This document shows positions 1-5,412 of a DNA stretch of 5,897 nucleotides, piece after piece. Below the pieces are notes generated by a model, which was not told where the DNA came from, searched no databases, and was given only the letters and a program-made list of their open reading frames with translations. The stretch is from NCBI GenBank assembly GCA_016196785.1, contig JACPXA010000151.1, forward strand, positions 1-5,897, written 5' to 3'. Origin of the DNA: Elusimicrobiota bacterium (GTDB lineage Bacteria; Elusimicrobiota; Elusimicrobia; 2-01-FULL-59-12; JACPXA01). How positions within the stretch are numbered: position 1 is the first letter of the stretch; each line of letters opens with the position of its first letter. The translations under genes were made by a program, and so were the position numbers.

Positions 1-1554
1 ACGGCAGAGTCAAAAGATGGTCAGATCACCGTTACCTTACAGAGCAAAACGGTGAAGGCTCCAGTAAAACCCGCATCTCCAACAGTGGAGGCTTCACCCT
101 CTGTCGTGACCGCTTCATCGCTCGCAGTCACCGCTGTGGCTTCTTCTACGGCTCCCGCTACTCCCCTGGTCCAGACGCCCCCCCTGACCGTGTCCGCGAG
201 CACACCTACGACACCTGCTCCACTCCCGGTCAAAGAAGCGCCAGCTCAACCCACCGAGGCCAAAAAGAGCGTGACGCTTCCAACGTCTCCCGTGACCCTA
301 GACTTCGTGGACGCCGATGTTCGGGATGTCTTACAGGTCCTCTCGGTGAAATCGGGCATCAACATCGTCTATGGCAGCGACGTGACCGGAACCGTCACCG
401 TCCACCTCGAGAATGTCCCGTTTGATCAGGCATTTCAGACGGTCCTGACGTTGCGCGGACTCGTCGCCGCCCCGGCGGGTGATAACATCCTTCGCGTGAT
501 CACTTCGGCGGCACTCACGACCGAGCGCTCGCAGGCAGTGACCTTCACAAAGGTTTTCTCGCTCCGCTATGCCAAAGGCACCGATCTCAAAACTCAGCTT
601 GACGCCATCCGCGGCGCGGAAGGCCGAAAGGGCACGATTACCCTTGACCCCGCCACCAGCTCGCTCGTCGTCACTGACACCCCTGAAGGCCTCCAGCAAG
701 CCGAACGGCACATCCGCGAGCTCGACCGTCCCCCTTCCCAGGTCTCCATTGAGGCGAAGATCATCGAGGTTGCTCTTGGTAAAAGTCTGGACCTCGGGGT
801 TGACTGGGGCTATGCCCGGACAACCAGCAGACAAGGGAACACGATCACGGTGGGAGGATCTGACGTGGTTCCACCCACGGGCCCTGGTGCTGGTATCAAC
901 ACGCCCGGTGGGCCGACTGGCCGGATCGCGCTGCCAGGTGGGGGGTCATCGGGGTTAGGCTTACTTCAGGGCGCAGGGGTGGCGACATCAGGGCAAACTC
1001 CTGCAGGAGGCGTGTTCAGCTTCGGCGTGCTTGGCGCCAGTTCCCAGTTGGATGTCGTTCTCAAAGCTCTGGCCAAGAAGAGCAACACGAAGATCCTCTC
1101 CAACCCCAGGATCATTACCCTCAATAATCAGGAGGCAAAAATCCTAGTCGGGGATCGTATTCCCTACACCATCACGAACGTCAGTCCAGGACAAGGCCAG
1201 ACTCAAAGCACGCAGTTCGTTGAGGTCGGTGTGAAGCTCGCCGTCACCCCCACGATCAACGTGGATAAACGAATCACCTTGAAGATTCGTCCAGAAGTCA
1301 GCCAGGCGAAAACGATTACTCCGGGACAGGCTCCCCAGGTGAGCACCCGAGAGGCCGAGACGGTGATCATGATCCGGAACGGCGAAACCGTGGTCATTGG
1401 CGGACTGATTAAAGAACAGACCGATAAAACGGCCTCGCAGGTTCCCCTGTTGGGCGATATTCCCGTTATTGGTCAACTCTTTAAAACGTCATCCAATAGC
1501 AAGACGCGCACCGAGCTCCTCGTCTTCGTCACCCCCACCGTCGTCGAAGAGTAA
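1..1554 (+). CDS. pilQ: Type IV pilus secretin PilQ-type, 5'-truncated by window edge
   Basis: This is an outer-membrane secretin that forms the multimeric channel through which a type IV pilus (or a related secretion filament) passes. The frame is open from base 1, so the start, signal peptide and most of any N-terminal AMIN domain lie outside the window; 517 codons are visible. Bases 1-51 may be the tail of an AMIN domain. Bases 52-270 encode a Pro/Ala/Thr/Val-rich linker. An STN/N0-like domain (VTLDFVDADVRDVL onward) spans about 292-470, and an N1-type secretin N domain about 538-750, ending near QVSIEAKIIEV. The secretin barrel domain runs from about 1030 to the stop and carries SNPRIITLNNQEAKILVG and the family signature VPLLGDIPVIGQLF (1441-1482), ending TELLVFVTPTVVEE. 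A Gly/Pro-rich insertion (about 844-1014) interrupts the start of the barrel region. The family call is firm. PilQ rather than GspD rests on the single N1-type domain and the short linker-STN layout, so it is less certain. The next gene begins 26 nt after the stop. Confidence 0.9.
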   Translation, partial: TAESKDGQITVTLQSKTVKAPVKPASPTVEASPSVVTASSLAVTAVASSTAPATPLVQTPPLTVSASTPTTPAPLPVKEAPAQPTEAKKSVTLPTSPVTLDFVDADVRDVLQVLSVKSGINIVYGSDVTGTVTVHLENVPFDQAFQTVLTLRGLVAAPAGDNILRVITSAALTTERSQAVTFTKVFSLRYAKGTDLKTQLDAIRGAEGRKGTITLDPATSSLVVTDTPEGLQQAERHIRELDRPPSQVSIEAKIIEVALGKSLDLGVDWGYARTTSRQGNTITVGGSDVVPPTGPGAGINTPGGPTGRIALPGGGSSGLGLLQGAGVATSGQTPAGGVFSFGVLGASSQLDVVLKALAKKSNTKILSNPRIITLNNQEAKILVGDRIPYTITNVSPGQGQTQSTQFVEVGVKLAVTPTINVDKRITLKIRPEVSQAKTITPGQAPQVSTREAETVIMIRNGETVVIGGLIKEQTDKTASQVPLLGDIPVIGQLFKTSSNSKTRTELLVFVTPTVVEE

Positions 1555-1580
1555 GGGACGTCGTTGCACTAATCAACTTT

Positions 1581-3257
1581 TTGGACTCCAGTCTTTCTGG
1601 CTCAAATCCCCGTCATATCGGCCTCGCTGTAGGTACCGGCCTCTTACTGGCATTCGGGGCCCTCGCTCGCGGTGGATGGGATTTATGGGCCCAAACGGCG
1701 CTTCACATCGGAACCATCCTGTTCTTAACGCTTCCGTTGATAAAGATCAGTGTGACGGGACGTCTCTCGATCACTCCTCTCCTTACAACACCCCTGCGGT
1801 TACCTTTTCTATGTCTTACAGTAGTACTCTTTTGGTCTACTTCTCGCTCGTTGACCCCTGCCTTAAGCCGTCAGGAACTGTTCAACTGGCTGAACGGTTT
1901 CGGGATGTTTCTTCTAGGCTTGTTGTTGGCGCCTCAGGACCGGCAAGTAGTGAAGGGCATCCTACTGGGGGGAAGTCTCGCCGCCGTTGTCCTAGCACTT
2001 TCTCAATGGTTGAGCGATCCGTGGACAGCACCAACAGGTCCCTTTGCCAAATCAACCATGTTGGCTGGTTTCCTAGTCTTGATGCTTCCTCTGTGGGCAA
2101 GTCATCTCATGGGAGACGAAGGAGGAACTCGTTTGAGGTATCCCGTCATGGCTCGGAGAAATCCCCCTCCTTCCCCCTTTACGAAAGGGGGAGGCACGGG
2201 GGGGGGTCGGGAAATAACCGCGCTCTTTGGCATGGGTCTTACCGTACTCCTCCTGGTAGCCACCCGCTCCGTGGCCGCCTGGATCGGGGTGTTAGGGGGA
2301 TTGTTCTTCCTAACCACAAAACAAGGGCCTAAAAAATGGGGCTTGATTTGTCTGATGGTGATTGGGGGGTGCCTGGTTTTCAAGGCTTCCCAACCTCAGG
2401 TGTTAGATCGGCTGGTCTGGTGGCAGGCCGCCATAGCCCTTTGGAAGAACCATCCTCTGATCGGTGCCGGTCTGGGCTCAACAGAAATTTTACTTCCCCA
2501 ACTCCAGATGGCCGGGCTTTTCTCACAGTACCCCCACAGCCTTCCGTTGCAACTCGCCGCTGAAATCGGTCTCTTGGGAGTTGGGGCTTTCGGGTTGGTC
2601 GTTTACCGGTTTTTTAAGCACAGTTCCTCTCTCTCCAGTCGTCTCGCTGTAGGTGGTCTCCTGATCACCAATTGCTTCGATTACAGCTTTCTGCTTCCTG
2701 GGATCAGTTTGCCCTTTTGGTTCCTTTTAGGAGATGCCTACGGTGTCATTCCCGCGCAGGCAAGAATGCAGTCTCACGACGTCCAAGGAAGTCAACGGAA
2801 GTTTTTCAACGGTCCTCTGATTGGAGGAATCCTTTTAGCCACAAGTGCGAGCCTCGTCGCGGTTGTGAAACCCTTTCTTGCCAGTCGTCATCTGGCCATG
2901 GGGCAATACCTCCTAGGGAAGGGACAGCTCGACCAGGCAGAGAGGACTTTCAAGACCGCTGTTGACCGAGATTCACTCGACCCCATTCCTTATACAGCAT
3001 TAGCAGAAACGTATGTCCGGCGCTTCCAACAGGAGGGCTCTCCCAGTTGGCTGGATGAGGCTATTCTCGCCCAAGAGCAGGCGGTGCACCGCCAACCCCA
3101 GCAGGCTTCTGGATGGGCGGCCTTGGCCCAGCTCCATAGATTGCATGGAGAGATTCCAGCCGCTCGCCAAGCGCTCCGAGAGGCGATTCGTCTGGCTCCT
3201 GCGCGAACTGAATACCAGCGCTTGCTGGCATCGCTCCGTAAAAGGGAAAAGCGGTAG
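1581..3257 (+). CDS. Wzy/O-antigen ligase-like polytopic membrane protein with C-terminal TPR repeats (first of a tandem pair)
   Basis: This is a 558-residue inner-membrane protein of the Wzy_C superfamily, whose members polymerise or transfer lipid-linked glycans on the periplasmic face. About ten hydrophobic segments are visible (for example 12-29, 37-58, 103-117, 122-143, 158-177, 212-247, 252-268, 327-345, 355-388, 411-430). Superfamily landmarks are GPFAKSTMLAGFL (153-165), TRSVAAW (228-234), the LWKNHPLIGAGLGS block (287-300) and PHSLPLQLAAEIG (318-330). H319 sits at the conserved periplasmic-loop histidine position, but the usual HN is HS here. Residues 433-541 are helical TPR-like repeats, the clearest at 509-541 (W512, G523, A528, P540). 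The start is TTG 1581. It is the first possible start after an in-frame TAG at 1497, and it retains the first membrane segment. No good Shine-Dalgarno lies close by, so the start is uncertain. Two palindromic repeats (2161-2207 and 2745-2774) are translated in loops. Whether it is a polymerase, ligase or protein O-oligosaccharyltransferase cannot be decided from sequence. Confidence 0.85.
   Translation: MDSSLSGSNPRHIGLAVGTGLLLAFGALARGGWDLWAQTALHIGTILFLTLPLIKISVTGRLSITPLLTTPLRLPFLCLTVVLFWSTSRSLTPALSRQELFNWLNGFGMFLLGLLLAPQDRQVVKGILLGGSLAAVVLALSQWLSDPWTAPTGPFAKSTMLAGFLVLMLPLWASHLMGDEGGTRLRYPVMARRNPPPSPFTKGGGTGGGREITALFGMGLTVLLLVATRSVAAWIGVLGGLFFLTTKQGPKKWGLICLMVIGGCLVFKASQPQVLDRLVWWQAAIALWKNHPLIGAGLGSTEILLPQLQMAGLFSQYPHSLPLQLAAEIGLLGVGAFGLVVYRFFKHSSSLSSRLAVGGLLITNCFDYSFLLPGISLPFWFLLGDAYGVIPAQARMQSHDVQGSQRKFFNGPLIGGILLATSASLVAVVKPFLASRHLAMGQYLLGKGQLDQAERTFKTAVDRDSLDPIPYTALAETYVRRFQQEGSPSWLDEAILAQEQAVHRQPQQASGWAALAQLHRLHGEIPAARQALREAIRLAPARTEYQRLLASLRKREKR
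2161..2207. repeat. C/G-rich palindromic intragenic repeat (CCCCCTTT-ACG-AAAGGGGG hairpin)
   Basis: A perfect 8-bp inverted repeat, CCCCCTTT (2173-2180) and AAAGGGGG (2184-2191), is separated by ACG. It is flanked by an outer C-rich stretch (2163-2170) and a G-rich stretch (2193-2206) that can extend the stem imperfectly. It is translated in frame as residues 194-209 (PPPSPFTKGGGTGGG) of the first Wzy-TPR protein, in a polar loop between two membrane segments. The peptide resembles translated dispersed repeats of the NPPxPPFxKGGxGG kind seen in several bacterial genomes. Membership of such a family is from recall and was not tested by search. Confidence 0.75.
2198..2206 (+). repeat. Homopolymeric tract of nine Gs inside coding sequence
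   Basis: Nine consecutive Gs follow the C/G-rich hairpin and encode part of T206-G-G-G. Loss of one G would bring an early TAA at 2215-2217 into frame. Gain of one G would run to a TAA at 2330-2332. Either removes the Wzy_C motif and all TPRs. Such tracts are slippage-prone and in other bacteria underlie phase variation of surface genes. It may equally be incidental or a point of assembly error. Confidence 0.6.
2745..2774. repeat. 30-bp palindromic repeat element, simple copy (GTCATTCCCG...GAATGCAGTCT)
   Basis: The left end GTCATTCCCG and right end GAATGCAGTCT match the ends of the element at 4918-5025. The left arm ATTCCCGC (2748-2755) faces a decayed right arm GCAAGAAT (2760-2767). It is read in frame as VIPAQARMQS (residues 389-398 of the first Wzy-TPR protein), just after a membrane segment and before the last one. 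The wording is close to the very common VIPAQAGIQ peptide produced by dispersed GTCATTCCCGCG-type repeats in many genomes; that link is from general knowledge. Confidence 0.75.
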
Positions 3258-3261
3258 GGGT

Positions 3262-5412
3262 ATGGTTCAGGGGGAAAGACGAGGATTTCTGAGTTGGACA
3301 CCACTGCTGATCTTTGCAACCGCCGTCCTACTAAAAGGGGCCAAAACAATTCCTACCTTTACGGTGGTCGGATTGCTGATTCTTGCGTGGACTTGGACGA
3401 TCATTGCGAAGAAGAAAGCCGTTTGGGGGAAGAAGGGTAAGGGGAGGGGGGAAAACTTTCTTGCCCTGTCCCTATTCTGGTTCTTTTTGGGGATCGTATT
3501 ATCCTTGGGCAACTCTGTGTATTTCTATCAATCCCTCTGGTCAACGATCCAGGTCACCCTGGTGATTCTCTTCGCCGTCCTGTTATACACGTTGTTCTCT
3601 ATGGATTCTTTCGCTCCCCGCTTTTTCTTCTGTTTCTGGGGGCTGGCCACATTACAAGCGATTGTTGTCATCGGGCAACGCTGGTCGAACGCCCCGTATG
3701 GTTTTTTTCCGAATAACCCAAATTGGGTGGCGGGATTCATTGGGACGGCCTTCGTTTCACTTATTGCCAGGCTCTTGTACTCCTCTTCCCCCTTCCCAGG
3801 TACCCTGCAGCCTCACAATCATCATCCCACTGAAGGGACTAGCCTACCACTGCAAGGTTCCGTCCCCAATGTCCTGTTACCAGGGTTACTTGCTGGTCTC
3901 TTTTTGTTTGCGATGCTTGCTTCCCGCTCACGGGGAGCCCTGGTAGGTACGCTCTGTGCAATGGGATATGTGGTCATGCACCGTTGGCAAGGGCGAGGGG
4001 GCCTTCTCTGGATGGCCAGCATGCTGGCTCTCATGGCGATGTTGCCAACCCCGCTCATTGAACAATATCTTAAGCTCAATTTTCCGACCCCTTTTGCCAA
4101 CCAGCGACTGGCTATTTGGGGGGTCGCCGCCCGAGGGATCCTCGATCACCCCTTCTTGGGGTATGGGCTGGGTAACTTCGAGTACGCGTATCATCGCCAC
4201 GCATTCCCTGTGATCGGTGCACTCGCTCGGTATGGCCTGACCACCGCCTTCGCCCACAATGAGTATCTACAGTTGGCAACGGAAATGGGACTACCAGCCC
4301 TTGGTTTGTTGGGTTTCGGCCTATGGAAACTGTATGGGTGGAACACGCCCCCACCTAACGAAAAGCGGGCAGAGGGGGAGGGGGAAAGGAAAACTGGTCG
4401 TCAGAACGGAGGTCCCGTTCTCTGGGGTATTCCTGCGAAGGCGGGGTTGCTGGTGTTGCTCATCCAAGCATTGTTCGATCTCACGTTCCATCTGCCAGCC
4501 ATGGTACTCCTAGGGGGTATGTTATTCGTCATCGCTCTCAACCGGGAACGAACTGATGAGCAACCTGTTGAGCAACCATCATTCGCCAATCATGCGTCAA
4601 CGGTTTTGCGGGCTGCCTTCCCACGCGTCGCCGCTCAAGCCGTGTGCCTTACCTTTGTCCTCCTCCTCGCATCCTTTGGAACGGCGGAAGTCCTCGCCAG
4701 TCAAGGCCTGCCTTATTGGGCCATGCGCATCAACCCCCTGAAGGCTACCCATTGGGAAGCGTTGGCTCATCAGCAGATCCTGGAGTTCCACCGAACCCAC
4801 GATCCCTCCCATTTTACCAAGACAGAGTCTTTCTTAAAAAGCGCCATTCGGCGTGATCCATCGAATCCTGCTCTCTATGAATCGCTCATTTACTTCTATA
4901 CAATGGGCACCCCGGGCGTCATTCCCGTGCAAGTCCTTCGACAAGCTCAGTCCTTCGACGTTGCTCAGGATGGTGAGCCTGTCGAACCAGACGGTGAGCG
5001 GAGTCGAACCACGGGAATCCAGTCTCCGCCAACTGCCCGTTTTCGTCAGACCCTCGACGCCTATCATCAGGCCATCGCGCGTTCCCCCAGGAACGCCCTG
5101 TTGTACGCCCACCTGGGCGCTTTTCTCCTTCAGCACCAAGAGCCGAAACGCGCCTTACCCTACTTCCAGGAAGCGATTCGGCTCGAACCGTACTGTTTTG
5201 AAGCCCACCAAGGGATCGCCGCTTGCTATCTTGAAACCCAACAATGGCGTCGTGCGGAGTGGACGCTCCGGAGCCTGGCCCGGTTGAAGCAAGAGACTGA
5301 ACAATCCCCTGGACTGGCCCCCACCGGCTCCGCCTATGAGGCACATCTCACGCAATGGCATCCTCAGGAATTTGAGGCAGCGATGACGTTGATTCGTCAG
5401 TCATATGAGTAA
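3262..5412 (+). CDS. Wzy/O-antigen ligase-like membrane protein with C-terminal TPR repeats (second of the tandem pair)
   Basis: This is a 716-residue polytopic inner-membrane protein with the same architecture as the preceding gene. It has roughly 12 hydrophobic segments through residue 475, then a TPR region (about 497-675). Wzy_C landmarks are GFFPNNPNWVAGFIG (147-161), SRSRGALVG (221-229), RLAIWGVAARGILDHPFLGYGLGNF (282-306; quoted here as a block, key residues R282, W286, H296, P297, G300) and HNEYLQLATEMG (332-343). That last motif keeps the canonical His-Asn that the upstream paralogue lacks. FDLTFHLPA (405-413) matches the usual late-TM motif. TPR units are visible at 612-645 (ending IRLEPYC) and 646-675. 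ATG 3262 is chosen because upstream sequence in this frame only overlaps the previous gene, and translation from here begins with a plausible first TM. AAAGGG (3241-3246) and AGGGG (3256-3260) are imperfectly spaced SD candidates. The stop of the preceding gene is 4 nt upstream, suggesting translational coupling. Residues 553-588 derive from nested palindromic repeat DNA inserted between TPR units. Candidate roles are glycan polymerase, ligase or pilin O-oligosaccharyltransferase. Confidence 0.87.
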   Translation: MVQGERRGFLSWTPLLIFATAVLLKGAKTIPTFTVVGLLILAWTWTIIAKKKAVWGKKGKGRGENFLALSLFWFFLGIVLSLGNSVYFYQSLWSTIQVTLVILFAVLLYTLFSMDSFAPRFFFCFWGLATLQAIVVIGQRWSNAPYGFFPNNPNWVAGFIGTAFVSLIARLLYSSSPFPGTLQPHNHHPTEGTSLPLQGSVPNVLLPGLLAGLFLFAMLASRSRGALVGTLCAMGYVVMHRWQGRGGLLWMASMLALMAMLPTPLIEQYLKLNFPTPFANQRLAIWGVAARGILDHPFLGYGLGNFEYAYHRHAFPVIGALARYGLTTAFAHNEYLQLATEMGLPALGLLGFGLWKLYGWNTPPPNEKRAEGEGERKTGRQNGGPVLWGIPAKAGLLVLLIQALFDLTFHLPAMVLLGGMLFVIALNRERTDEQPVEQPSFANHASTVLRAAFPRVAAQAVCLTFVLLLASFGTAEVLASQGLPYWAMRINPLKATHWEALAHQQILEFHRTHDPSHFTKTESFLKSAIRRDPSNPALYESLIYFYTMGTPGVIPVQVLRQAQSFDVAQDGEPVEPDGERSRTTGIQSPPTARFRQTLDAYHQAIARSPRNALLYAHLGAFLLQHQEPKRALPYFQEAIRLEPYCFEAHQGIAACYLETQQWRRAEWTLRSLARLKQETEQSPGLAPTGSAYEAHLTQWHPQEFEAAMTLIRQSYE
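3425..3451 (+). other. Four-run G-rich stretch, possible G-quadruplex motif
   Basis: Runs of 5, 3, 4 and 6 Gs (3425-3429, 3435-3437, 3441-3444, 3446-3451) are separated by 5, 3 and 1 bases, satisfying the usual G3+N1-7 pattern on the coding strand. It encodes a basic loop (WGKKGKGRGE, residues 55-64) between TM2 and TM3 of the second Wzy-TPR protein. It may fold in mRNA or non-template DNA, or be a decayed G-rich repeat. No functional evidence is visible. Confidence 0.4.
4348..4384. repeat. Possible degenerate C/G-rich repeat in a loop of the second Wzy-TPR gene
   Basis: A CCCCC run (4348-4352) is followed by GGG (4367-4369), GGGGG (4374-4378) and GGGGG (4380-4384). The arms could pair C-run to G-run, and the segment is read as PPPNEKRAEGEGE, a polar loop between membrane segments that resembles peptides from C-rich/G-rich dispersed repeats. 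The palindrome is poor, so this may simply be a low-complexity loop. Confidence 0.35.
4918..5025. repeat. Same palindromic element, 108-bp copy with its loop filled by another repeat
   Basis: The outer ends are GTCATTCCCG (4918-4927) and GAATCCAGTCT (5015-5025), matching the 30-bp copy at 2745-2774. The arms ATTCCCGTG (4921-4929) and CACGGGAAT (5010-5018) are perfect 9-bp reverse complements. The copy is 78 bp longer than the simple one, a multiple of three, and is read in frame as residues 553-588 of the second Wzy-TPR protein, from VIPVQ to TGIQS, between two TPR units. Confidence 0.8.
4934..5011. repeat. Inner multi-armed inverted repeat nested in the outer element
   Basis: Two left-arm copies lie in tandem: TCCTTCGACAAGCTCAG (4934-4950) and TCCTTCGACGTTGCTCAG (4951-4968). 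They are followed by two right-arm copies: GGTGAGCCTGTCGAACCA (4972-4989) and GGTGAGCGGAGTCGAACCA (4993-5011). TTCGACAAGCTCA (4937-4949) pairs with TGAGCCTGTCGAA (4974-4986) with one mismatch. The arms resemble dispersed repeats of the CTTCGACAAGCTCAG kind common in some bacterial genomes (recall, not searched). It translates without a stop. Confidence 0.75.

Noticed and set aside
331..834. 167-codon open frame on the minus strand inside the secretin gene
   Set aside because: It lies antisense to the well-conserved STN and N1 domains, and its product has no recognisable motifs. It is best explained by codon bias of the real gene.
2173..2191. Hairpin as a transcription terminator
   Set aside because: There is no T-tract after the stem, it is followed by Gs, and it lies inside an intact coding frame.
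1469..2332. 287-codon open frame overlapping the end of pilQ and the first half of the first Wzy-TPR gene
   Set aside because: The product is Ser/Arg/Pro-rich with no membrane segments or family motifs, while the overlapping frame has coherent TM helices and Wzy landmarks. It is a shadow frame.
1623..2654. 12-bp direct repeat CTCGCTGTAGGT at 1623-1634 and 2643-2654
   Set aside because: Both copies encode LAVG at the start of membrane helices in the same gene. It is short, has no flanking similarity, and is compatible with chance and codon preference.
3013..3261. Upstream extension of the second Wzy-TPR gene from ATG 3013
   Set aside because: It would overlap the TPR end of the preceding gene by 245 nt with a basic, motif-free leader. 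ATG 3262 starts just before the first hydrophobic segment and 4 nt after the previous stop.
4429..4448. ATTCCTGCGAAGGCGGGGTT, resembling another GTCATTCCCGCG-type palindrome (read as IPAKAG)
   Set aside because: The arms pair poorly, the flanking ends GTC and CCAGTCT are missing, and the residues run smoothly into a conserved late TM (AGLLVLLIQALFDL), so ancestral coding sequence is as likely.
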